From the NCBI GenBank assembly GCA_016184235.1, contig JACPDC010000362.1, forward strand, positions 1 to 8,582: a DNA stretch of 8,582 nt. Reading direction: 5' to 3'. Source of the DNA: Deltaproteobacteria bacterium. GTDB lineage: Bacteria; Desulfobacterota; Binatia; UBA9968. Below are positions 1-5,514 of the stretch, piece by piece (position 1 is the stretch's first letter; each line of letters begins with the position of its first letter). The translations under genes and the position numbers were made by a program. The notes under the pieces were generated by a model. That model did not search any database. It was not told where the DNA came from and was given only the letters and a program-made list of their open reading frames with translations.

Positions 1-431
1 ATCCCGCAGCCGCCGCCGAGGCTGCACGGCGGCGCCTTGATCGGCTTCGGCGTCACAACTTGATCGTGCAGCGTTTGGCCGCGCGTCTTGCGGCAGCTGG
101 AGCGCGGCTCCACGAAGATCCCTTCGATATTCTTGCGCTGATCGATGCACTTGGGATTCTCGTGGAGGTCAAGACTCTCGACGGGACTGAGGCCGACGAA
201 CGTGAGCGTGTCAGGGATGCGCTCGGGCAGTTATTGTACTATGAACCGTTCGCCGCGGCGCCCTTAGTCCGCAGGGCGACGATTCACAAGATTGCATGCT
301 TCGAGAGTCCGATCAGCCAAGCCCATCGTGCGTGGCTCAATACTTCGGGCATAGGCGTGATCTGGCTGGTAGATGAACGCTTTGTCGGGGATGCGCTAGC
401 CGTTCGCGTTCTTGGCGTCTACCTGGAATAG
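1..431 (+). CDS. PD-(D/E)xK nuclease-like protein, C-terminal part (gene runs off the left edge)
   Basis: The reading frame is open from base 3 to the TAG at 429-431, so this is the end of a longer gene. A TTG at 60 could serve as a start but has no Shine-Dalgarno sequence, and the codons before it look coding. Counting from that TTG, the segment FDIL (D23), the strand LVEVK (E36, K38) and the helix GQLLYYE (Q57, Y60/Y61) follow in the order and spacing of the PD-(D/E)xK nuclease fold: acidic residue, E-x-K, then QxxxY. A hydrophobic strand near residues 98-104 (GVIWLVD) closes the domain. The family match is from motif recall only. Its end overlaps the end of the DPPY methyltransferase gene by 36 bp in convergent orientation. 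That neighbourhood supports a restriction endonuclease role, but it could also be an unrelated repair-type or hypothetical nuclease. The N-terminal part and any target-recognition domain lie outside the window. Confidence 0.68.
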   Translation, partial: PAAAAEAARRRLDRLRRHNLIVQRLAARLAAAGARLHEDPFDILALIDALGILVEVKTLDGTEADERERVRDALGQLLYYEPFAAAPLVRRATIHKIACFESPISQAHRAWLNTSGIGVIWLVDERFVGDALAVRVLGVYLE

Positions 432-1196
432 TTGCACGGAAGCCCGCGCAATCCTCGACCGAGCAATTTCGACATAGGTTGGGTTGATCTCCGCTCCGAC
501 AAACCGGCGGCCACATTCGATGGCGGCCACACACTCGGACCCCGAGCCTACAAACGGCACGACCAACACAGCGCTAGGATTCGAGAAGTGCTCGACAAGC
601 CTTCGTGAAAGAGCCAACGGCTTTTGCGTCGGATGCTCAGTTCGTTCCTTCGCAAACCTCCGACCGGCAAGAGTCGGAATGTGCCACACGTCGCCGGCCT
701 GCCGACCGTTCGGATGCGGCGTCCATATTTTCCCATTCTTCGTAATCGTATGGCGCAACCGCTCCTGGCTTTTGTACGGCTCCCGAATGACGTGAAACGT
801 GGAGTCCTCCCGGTGCGCGAACCACAGGATCGGCTCGTAATGGCACGCTGGCCCGTTTTTGTATTTTGACCAGCCGTTCTCGTAATACCAGATTATCTGC
901 CGGCGGTAACGGAGGCCGATCTCATACATGTAGGTTTGCAAGAAGCAGGCGTTGTGATGTATTGCGTAGACAAACAAGTTCCCAGTTGGCTTTAGGATCC
1001 GTTTCGCTTCGATCAACCATTGCTTACACCACGCGAGCCATGCCTCCCGGTTCTCGAGGAAAGCGCCTTCGCCGAACTCGCGATCCTTTTTAAGGCTGTA
1101 AGGCGGGTCAGCAATAATCACATCCGCGTAGCGGTCGGGAAGGGTTCGCAGGAACTCGGTTGCATCACCGTGACAGATTGTGTTTTCGTCAATCAT
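396..1196 (-). CDS. DNA methyltransferase, beta-type motif order, DPPY (probably N6-adenine)
   Basis: A 266-residue SAM-dependent DNA amino-methyltransferase that modifies a base in a specific DNA site, most likely N6 of adenine. Motif IV DPPY is at residues 30-33, just after the typical opening HGDATEFL. A middle region (about 95-180) rich in aromatic and basic residues is the likely target-recognition part. It is followed by a motif X-like EHPTQKP (187-193), the SAM-binding FVGSGS (215-220) and GAEINPTYVEIA (234-245). The order IV-recognition-X-I is the beta group, as in M.HinfI or M.RsrI. The residue before PF in motif I is Val213 where Asp is usual; FxGxG itself is intact. The ATG overlaps the stop of the preceding methyltransferase (ATGA at 1196-1193), so it is probably translated by coupling. 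The last 12 codons overlap the convergent nuclease-like gene. The length is normal for a complete enzyme. Target sequence unknown. Confidence 0.93.
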   Translation of the reverse strand: MIDENTICHGDATEFLRTLPDRYADVIIADPPYSLKKDREFGEGAFLENREAWLAWCKQWLIEAKRILKPTGNLFVYAIHHNACFLQTYMYEIGLRYRRQIIWYYENGWSKYKNGPACHYEPILWFAHREDSTFHVIREPYKSQERLRHTITKNGKIWTPHPNGRQAGDVWHIPTLAGRRFAKERTEHPTQKPLALSRRLVEHFSNPSAVLVVPFVGSGSECVAAIECGRRFVGAEINPTYVEIARSRIARASVQLFQVDAKNANG

Positions 1197-2134
1197 TTTT
1201 TTAGGATCACGATATATTGATGATGAAGGTTTGGGACGTACGAGTACGGAAAGCCATACGGAAAGACACGTTTGTGCTTCTGATATAGAATCGTGACGCC
1301 CTTGAGAGTAAATCCGCGAGCCTCCATTTCACGGGCGATGTCCGCGTGCAACATGAAGTACTTAGATTTGTGTCGGAAGTCCCCAACTACGATGCAGATA
1401 TGCCCTTCGTCCATCAAACACGTTCGGGTCAACGCAAGAGTGTCGGCGATTGTTTGTAGGAACGATGGATAACTTTCGATGTTGCCGATATCGGCTATGT
1501 CGCTGCTGTATCGTGTATCAAGACCGTGCGCAAGACGTTCTTGCCGTGCTTTGTGATCCCGTTTGTGCAGGATGTTCCAGTAGGGGGGACTGGTCACCAC
1601 CAATTTCACTGAGTCTGGTAACAAGCTTGGAATGACTGAACGAGCGTCTCCATGGATGATCTTCTGTTCGTGACAAACTGTCACATCCGTAGTTAGCTCC
1701 TTGTTGAGGCGTGCGCGGGCAAGGTCCACATACTTCCTGTTAAGCTCTATCCCGATTCCCTTTCGCCCCTCCAGTGCTGCCGCTTTGAGGGTCGATCCGA
1801 CGCCGACGAACGGATCGAGAACGGTTTCTCCGACCTTCGTAAAAAAGCGGATTAGTCGTGCTACATCTTGGAACGAGAACGGTGCTGGATGCTGACTTTC
1901 AATTTTTGCGTGCTCATGCCCTTTTCCCAAACCGCGCTGAATCCAAACGGAAACTGTCTCACGAATCCATTCCCTTGCACTCAGATCGTTCACGCGGTTA
2001 ATCGGACCGTTTCCGTTCTGTCCTGGAGGTTTTATCGGGATCGTGGCTTTGTCCGACTTGGATAAGCGCGGACTTTTATCTTTTGGTTGAAGGCGTTCGA
2101 TGGGCGCTGTTCTTCTACAAGCCGACTGTTTCAA
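1193..2134 (-). CDS. DNA methyltransferase, SPPY type (probably N4-cytosine)
   Basis: A 313-residue SAM-dependent DNA methyltransferase. Motif X-like HPAPFS is at residues 82-87, motif I LDPFVGVGST at 106-115, the second SAM-side segment GIGIELNRKYVDLA at 126-139, and motif IV TSPPYW at 181-186. SPPY is typical of N4-cytosine enzymes. With X and I before IV and only about 70 residues between I and IV, recognition elements must lie after the catalytic motif (187-260), a gamma-like order opposite to that of its partner gene. Residues 1-50 are basic, low in conserved features and precede the first family-like segment (INRVNDLS, 45-52). The start is the first in-frame start codon after an upstream stop: TTG at 2134-2132 with AGGGAG six bases before it. 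The TTG overlaps the stop of a possible mini-ORF. The gene is the first of two methyltransferase genes in an operon controlled by the HTH gene upstream. Confidence 0.92.
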   Translation of the reverse strand: MKQSACRRTAPIERLQPKDKSPRLSKSDKATIPIKPPGQNGNGPINRVNDLSAREWIRETVSVWIQRGLGKGHEHAKIESQHPAPFSFQDVARLIRFFTKVGETVLDPFVGVGSTLKAAALEGRKGIGIELNRKYVDLARARLNKELTTDVTVCHEQKIIHGDARSVIPSLLPDSVKLVVTSPPYWNILHKRDHKARQERLAHGLDTRYSSDIADIGNIESYPSFLQTIADTLALTRTCLMDEGHICIVVGDFRHKSKYFMLHADIAREMEARGFTLKGVTILYQKHKRVFPYGFPYSYVPNLHHQYIVILKK

Positions 2135-2196
2135 CGGTATCTCCCTGTAAAGGTCTCGTTCTCATCCGCGAGATCATCGCGCAATGTTTCCGTCAT
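2131..2196 (-). CDS. Possible 21-codon mini-ORF linking regulator and methyltransferase
   Basis: An ATG at 2196-2194 overlaps the TGA of the HTH gene as ATGA. The frame stays open for 21 codons (starting MTETLRDDLADEN, ending TGRYR) and closes with a TGA at 2133-2131 that overlaps the TTG start of the SPPY methyltransferase as TTGA. It therefore exactly bridges the two genes in the third reading frame. The peptide is acidic in its first two thirds and matches no family I recognise. It may be a real coupling peptide that carries ribosomes to the weak TTG start, the original N-terminus of the methyltransferase separated by a frameshift, or a chance ORF. The double stop/start overlap is the only evidence of function. 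Confidence 0.35.
   Translation of the reverse strand: MTETLRDDLADENETFTGRYR
2141..2146 (-). promoter_or_regulatory. Ribosome binding site deciding the TTG start of the SPPY methyltransferase
   Basis: On the minus strand AGGGAG stands six bases before TTG (2134-2132). It is the only strong Shine-Dalgarno sequence near the beginning of this frame and supports the TTG start. It lies inside the mini-ORF, so ribosomes translating the mini-ORF would uncover it. Confidence 0.7.
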
Positions 2197-2438
2197 TGCA
2201 GTTTTTCCTGAGGGCTGCGCTCTATTAGGCGTTCAGCTCCGATGCCTGACTCTTTGCCTATTACGACCAATTTTCTGACGTGCTTTGGTAGTGGATTCGA
2301 GCGACCGTTTTCCCAATTCTGTACGGTAGCCTCACTTACTCCCATAAGTGACGCGAACTCTTGCTGTGTGAGCAGACTTTGGAAGCGAATATCGCTTATT
2401 AGCGAACAGTCAATAATTCGATAAGGCAGTCTGGGCAT
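2193..2438 (-). CDS. Small XRE-family helix-turn-helix regulator, likely controller of the methyltransferase operon
   Basis: An 81-residue protein whose centre is an XRE/Cro-type helix-turn-helix. LTQQEFASLMGV (23-34) forms the first helix and turn, and SEATVQNWENGRSNP (35-49) holds the recognition helix with the family's conserved W-E-N-G. A basic helix (51-58) and a charged tail follow. It is a cytoplasmic DNA-binding protein. The size matches controller (C) proteins of R-M systems, which are also small XRE proteins encoded before their partner genes. It is first in the operon, ends in an ATGA overlap with the mini-ORF, and has a sigma70-like promoter plus three 11-bp repeats directly upstream, so autoregulation is likely (inference). 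The ATG start has only a weak AGTGAG before it. It could instead be an orphan phage-type repressor or an antitoxin-like protein, but no toxin gene is adjacent. Confidence 0.85.
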   Translation of the reverse strand: MPRLPYRIIDCSLISDIRFQSLLTQQEFASLMGVSEATVQNWENGRSNPLPKHVRKLVVIGKESGIGAERLIERSPQEKLQ

Positions 2439-2472
2439 AACTCACTGATTAAAAACGCGTATTCCAGAAAAG

Positions 2473-2505
2473 TTAGGCCTAAATTAAGCCTAAACTAAGT
2501 CTACT
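2473..2505. promoter_or_regulatory. Three tandem 11-bp repeats, probable operator of the HTH regulator
   Basis: Reading the + strand, three contiguous 11-mers follow one another without gaps: TTAGGCCTAAA (2473-2483), TTAAGCCTAAA (2484-2494) and CTAAGTCTACT (2495-2505). Units 1 and 2 differ at one base; unit 3 is more diverged. Unit 1 includes the perfect palindrome TTAGGCCTAA. An 11-bp period puts each copy on about the same face of the helix, as for cooperative repressor sites. The array starts 35 bp upstream of the HTH gene and covers the predicted -10 edge and start site. Binding is inferred. Confidence 0.55.
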
Positions 2506-2532
2506 TTTATCAACCGCTGAAGTTCTTGTCAA
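2504..2532 (-). promoter_or_regulatory. Sigma70-like promoter of the regulator-methyltransferase operon
   Basis: On the minus strand a perfect -35 TTGACA (2532-2527) is followed by a 17-bp spacer and a -10 TAAAAG (2509-2504, four of six consensus bases). The start site would be near 2497, giving a leader of about 60 bases before the HTH ATG at 2438. The -35 sits in a 13-bp perfect inverted repeat, TTCTTG-T-CAAGAA (2523-2535), and the -10 touches the 11-bp repeat array. Confidence 0.55.
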
Positions 2533-2625
2533 GAAAAAACAAGAAAAAAAATAGAGGCACCGGGTCAGGGCGAAGCACAGTACGGAATTTTAAATTTGTG
2601 TGCTGAGCGTACCATTCCGAGGCGA

Positions 2626-3333
2626 TTAGAAAGTCTCGGTTGCCGGGCGGATGTCGATCTCGTGCGTCCAACCGTTTCTGGGCTGCCTGAAGGCGTGAAT
2701 CACGGCGGCGGCGATGGCATCCGGCGGGATCGCCGTCTCGCTCGGGCGATCCGGCGCGCGCGCCCGCAGCTTGGGCGTGTCGATCTGTCCGTCCACGATC
2801 ACGTGGACCACGTGAATCCCTTTAGGATGAAACTCCCGGGCGAGCGATTGGCCGAGGACGCGCAACGATGACTTGGCAATGGCCAGAGGGGCAAATCCTG
2901 CGCGGCCGCGCAGTGAGGCGGTGGCGCCCGTGAGCGAGATGAAGCCATGGCCCGCCTCAAGCATGTCCGGGATAACCGCCTGGGCCAGATGGACGGCGCC
3001 CATCGTTCCCACCTCGAAAGACCGGCGGATGATCTCCGGGTCGAGAGCCAAAAAGGGGCCCCGGCCGAAGCCGCTGGCGTTATAGGCGAGCACCGTGACA
3101 GGACCCATCTCGGCGCGGATTCTGGCCGTCGCCCGCAGGACAGCCGCACGGTCGGTGACGTCGACAGCCAGCGCCAGCGCCTTTCCTTGGTTGGCGCGGA
3201 GCTCGTTGGCCACCGGCTCGCTGGATGGGAGGGTGCGGGAGAGGAGCGCGAGAGCGTAACCCTCTCTGCTAAATGCGCGAGCCAGGGAGGCCCCTAGACC
3301 CGGTCCCACGCCAGCAACGAGGGCGACCTTCAT
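2626..3333 (-). CDS. Short-chain dehydrogenase/reductase lacking the catalytic tyrosine
   Basis: A 235-residue Rossmann-fold SDR. The nucleotide-binding loop AGVGPGLG (7-14) gives the GxxxGxG pattern. DVT (58-60) is the adenine-pocket segment and YNASG (84-88) corresponds to NNAG. A Ser/Thr-rich strand (ISLTGATAS, 132-140) and Lys154 mark the active-site region. The residue four before Lys154, normally the catalytic Tyr of YxxxK, is Leu150. From memory, a group of SDR proteins with this GFA-L-x-x-x-K pattern exists, so this may be a family trait and not damage, but its chemistry is not known to me. The ATG at 3333 is preferred over an in-frame TTG at 3351: it gives an ATG four bases after the previous gene's stop, while the TTG would overlap that gene. 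It is the downstream member of a two-gene unit with the decarboxylase-like gene. NAD(P)-dependent oxidoreduction of a pathway intermediate is the usual role but uncertain here. Confidence 0.88.
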   Translation of the reverse strand: MKVALVAGVGPGLGASLARAFSREGYALALLSRTLPSSEPVANELRANQGKALALAVDVTDRAAVLRATARIRAEMGPVTVLAYNASGFGRGPFLALDPEIIRRSFEVGTMGAVHLAQAVIPDMLEAGHGFISLTGATASLRGRAGFAPLAIAKSSLRVLGQSLAREFHPKGIHVVHVIVDGQIDTPKLRARAPDRPSETAIPPDAIAAAVIHAFRQPRNGWTHEIDIRPATETF

Positions 3334-3337
3334 GGAG

Positions 3338-4300
3338 TCAATCCTGGCCAACCTCGGCGAAGAGCTCCCCGAGCGCCATCTTCTTCCCGATGAAGCCTTG
3401 CTCGCAGGAATATTGCATCAGGGTCTCGAGGTTTTTTCGGTTAGCCTCGCCCAGTCCGTACGCCCACGGATCCGTTCCCAGGATCTCTTCCTGCTCTTCA
3501 AGCGCGTGGCGGAACCACGCCAGCGGGACTCTTCTGGGGTTCTCCATGCGCTGGTATGCGGCCTGTTTAGCTTTCTCGAAGGCGCGAAAGAGATTGGCCG
3601 GCGCCCAGGGATAACGCTCGACCACCTCCTGCTGGATCGCGGTCGTGTGCATGATGGGGAAGATGCCGGTTCTCCGGTAGTAGTCGACCTCGAGCTCCTT
3701 GTAGTTCGGGAAGAGCCGCCCCACCCTGGGGTCCCGCTTCAGGATCGGCTGGATGAGTTCCGGATGGATCAGGGCATCGAGCTCTCCCTCGGCCAGCATG
3801 CGCTCGACGCTTTTCCCCGGCGGGACCTTTTCGAGAAAGAGATCCTGCGGCAGCGCGATCTCGACCTCCTCCTCATCCTGTTTGTACCACCGGATCTTCT
3901 TGTGCGGCACCTGAAACTCGTGCTCCAGAATGCCTCGAATCCAGAGGTTGCTGGTGGCGGAAAAGTTGCGCAATCCCACTTTCCTGCCGATCAAGTCGGT
4001 CGGTTTGCCGATCCCCTTGCCCGCGTTGATGAAGGTGAAGCCGTGCCGGAACCGGCGATGGAGGAATACAGGAATGGCGGTAAAGGGCTGGCCGCGAAAC
4101 CTTGCCGCGAGGTAGTTCGACATCGAGAGCTCGGCGACGTCGAATTCGCGCTTGCGGAGCATTCGCCAATGGCGAATGTCCGACGTCATGTCGGTCAGGA
4201 CGGTAAGCTCTATGCCGTCGGGCTCGACACTCCCGTCCATCAAGGCGCGCACGATCTCGTAATCGCCGCAGGCCAGCGTCAGATGGAGCTTCTTAGACAT
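3338..4300 (-). CDS. 4,5-dihydroxyphthalate decarboxylase-like protein (periplasmic-binding-protein fold, no signal peptide)
   Basis: A 320-residue protein resembling the family annotated as 4,5-dihydroxyphthalate decarboxylase (Pht5-like) or cytoplasmic ABC substrate-binding protein. Recognisable segments are LACGDYEIVRALMDG (9-23), FDVAELSMSNYLA (53-65), PFTAIPVFLHRRFRHGF (72-88), DLIGRKVGLRNFSATSNLW (102-120), and ELDALIHP (173-180) in the second lobe. These fit a two-lobed type II binding-protein fold. The N-terminus (MSKKLHLTLA) has no signal peptide, so it acts in the cytoplasm. Known family members decarboxylate an aromatic dicarboxylate in phthalate breakdown; many relatives are uncharacterised, so the substrate here is open. 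It is divergent from the secreted binding protein gene, and the SDR gene follows four bases after its stop, suggesting one transcript. The start ATG has only a weak upstream GATAGG. Confidence 0.85.
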   Translation of the reverse strand: MSKKLHLTLACGDYEIVRALMDGSVEPDGIELTVLTDMTSDIRHWRMLRKREFDVAELSMSNYLAARFRGQPFTAIPVFLHRRFRHGFTFINAGKGIGKPTDLIGRKVGLRNFSATSNLWIRGILEHEFQVPHKKIRWYKQDEEEVEIALPQDLFLEKVPPGKSVERMLAEGELDALIHPELIQPILKRDPRVGRLFPNYKELEVDYYRRTGIFPIMHTTAIQQEVVERYPWAPANLFRAFEKAKQAAYQRMENPRRVPLAWFRHALEEQEEILGTDPWAYGLGEANRKNLETLMQYSCEQGFIGKKMALGELFAEVGQD

Positions 4301-4359
4301 GCGGCCTATCTATCACGGTGCCGCGAGATTTGCCAAACGGGACCGACGGCTTGCCATGA

Positions 4360-4386
4360 TTGACACCCCTATCCCGGTCTGTTAAT
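4360..4386 (+). promoter_or_regulatory. Weak candidate promoter for the binding-protein gene
   Basis: In the 125-bp divergent gap, TTGACA (4360-4365) matches the -35 consensus. The best -10 is GTTAAT (4381-4386), with a spacer of only 15 bp. The start site would fall about 35 bp before the ATG. The short spacer makes this tentative. Confidence 0.3.
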
Positions 4387-4414
4387 GAAATCTCTCAGCC
4401 AAAAAGTTTCCGGC

Positions 4415-4420
4415 AAGGAG
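4415..4420 (+). promoter_or_regulatory. Ribosome binding site deciding the start of the binding-protein gene
   Basis: AAGGAG is five bases before the ATG at 4426. It selects this start over an in-frame upstream TTG at 4360, and the protein then begins directly with a signal peptide. Confidence 0.85.
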
Positions 4421-4425
4421 ACAGA

Positions 4426-5409
4426 ATGAAAATTCGAGAGGGTTTTTTCGCGATTCTCCTCATGACCGCGTCGTTTGTCCCAGGCGCCGAGGCCCAGATG
4501 AAAGCCAGGCTCAACTGGACAGCGGTTACCGGCGCGCAGAGCGGCGCCTATGTTGCCCAGGAGGAGGGGCTGTTTAAGAAACACGGGGTCGATATGGAGC
4601 TGATTCATATCGCCTCTAGCTCGCGCGGCATTCAGGCGATCCTCGCGGGCGAGATCGGCTTCTCCTACATGGACGGGAACAACGCCATTCAGGCCAATCT
4701 CAAGGGCGCAGGCCTAGCCCTGGTGGCCGGCGCCACGAACCGGATGGTATTCTCGCTCATGGCGCGACCCGAGTTCAAAAAGATCGCCGATCTGCGGGGC
4801 AAAAAGATCGGCATCACGCGGGCCGGCTCCTCCACGCATACCTCGGCGCTCTATGCGCTGGGCCAGGCGGGCTTGAAACCCGGCGACTACCAGGTTCTTC
4901 CGCTGCTCGAAGTTCCCAACATCTTCACCGCCCTCGTTGCCGGGCAGATCGACGCGGGGGTGGTCTCCCCGCCGACCAATAGCCGGGCGCGCAAGGCCGG
5001 CTTAAACGAACTTATGAACATCGCCAAAGAGGGGCCAGAGTATGTCTCGGTGGCGATCGGCACGACGCGGGCCTATATCCGGGCGAACGAGGGCACGGTG
5101 CGCCGCGTCGTGCGGGCCTACGCCGAAGGGGTGCACCTCTTCCGGACCAACAAGCAGGTTGGGATTCGTGTTCTGGGTAAATACACGAAGCTAAAGGACC
5201 AGGACATTCTCGAAGATGCCTACAACCAGTTTCAGGATTATCTCCACGTCCCCCCCTACGTGAGCCGGAAGGGGATCGAGGCGATTCTCGCCGAGGTGGG
5301 CGAGAAAGAGCCAGCGGCGCGCCAAGTCAAGGCGGACGATATCCTCGACATGCGCTTCGTGTCCGAGCTTGAGAAGGAAGGCTTCTTTAAAAAACCGGGC
5401 GGAAAGTAA
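4426..5409 (+). CDS. Secreted NMT1/THI5-like ABC transporter substrate-binding protein
   Basis: A 327-residue periplasmic solute-binding protein of the NMT1/THI5-like (SsuA/TauA-related) type, which captures small organic molecules for an ABC importer. Residues 1-23 form a Sec signal peptide: basic MKIR, a hydrophobic core (FFAILLMTASFV), then AEA before Gln24. The mature protein has the family's LNWTAVTGAQSGAYVAQEEGLFKKHGVDMEL opening in segments 29-38 (LNWTAVTGAQ) and 42-59 (YVAQEEGLFKKHGVDMEL). It is followed by AILAGEIGFSYMDGN (71-85), DLRGKKIGITRAGSSTH (122-138) and ALVAGQIDAGVVSPP (169-183), the usual two-lobed pattern. The C-terminal third is helical and charged. It is divergent from the decarboxylase-like gene and convergent with the aldolase. 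No permease or ATPase gene is present in the window, so it is an orphan locally. Ligand unknown; the neighbours hint at an aromatic or related acid. Confidence 0.92.
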   Translation: MKIREGFFAILLMTASFVPGAEAQMKARLNWTAVTGAQSGAYVAQEEGLFKKHGVDMELIHIASSSRGIQAILAGEIGFSYMDGNNAIQANLKGAGLALVAGATNRMVFSLMARPEFKKIADLRGKKIGITRAGSSTHTSALYALGQAGLKPGDYQVLPLLEVPNIFTALVAGQIDAGVVSPPTNSRARKAGLNELMNIAKEGPEYVSVAIGTTRAYIRANEGTVRRVVRAYAEGVHLFRTNKQVGIRVLGKYTKLKDQDILEDAYNQFQDYLHVPPYVSRKGIEAILAEVGEKEPAARQVKADDILDMRFVSELEKEGFFKKPGGK

Positions 5410-5514
5410 AGCGTAGCGTAAGCAGACGTCGGCGATCTTCGGCGCCAGGCCTCTCCGGACAACGGCAATAGGCTCCGGCCTTGCGATTTTGCCTCGTACA
5501 GCGAACAGGGCGGG

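Larger units (their letters stand above)
2439..2625. other. AT-rich intergenic spacer between the R-M and catabolic blocks
   Basis: This 187-bp stretch contains no gene. Besides the promoter and the 11-bp array, it has two direct copies of CAAGAAAAAA (2530-2539 and 2540-2549) that appear as T tracts to the minus-strand SDR gene ending at 2626. No stable GC-rich stem precedes those tracts, so a classical terminator is not convincing. AGCACA/TGTGCT arms about 19 bp apart lie in 2577-2607 but are weak. Confidence 0.6.

Noticed and set aside
60..431. Complete small gene starting at TTG 60
   Set aside because: No ribosome binding site, and the frame is open and coding-like back to the window edge, so the gene is more likely cut by the edge.
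2193..2438. Antitoxin of a toxin-antitoxin pair
   Set aside because: No toxin-like gene is adjacent; the position before two methyltransferases fits a controller better.
3332..4363. A 343-codon open frame on the + strand
   Set aside because: It lies antisense to the decarboxylase-like gene, whose protein shows clear family segments; the + frame product has no recognisable domain and is a GC-bias shadow.
4360..4425. N-terminal extension of the binding protein from TTG 4360
   Set aside because: It would bury the signal peptide behind 22 residues; AAGGAG before the ATG at 4426 is decisive.
5410..5514. Bidirectional terminator between the convergent binding-protein and aldolase genes
   Set aside because: Only short GC-rich complementary words (CCGGA/TCCGG) and no T tract on either side; not strong enough to call.
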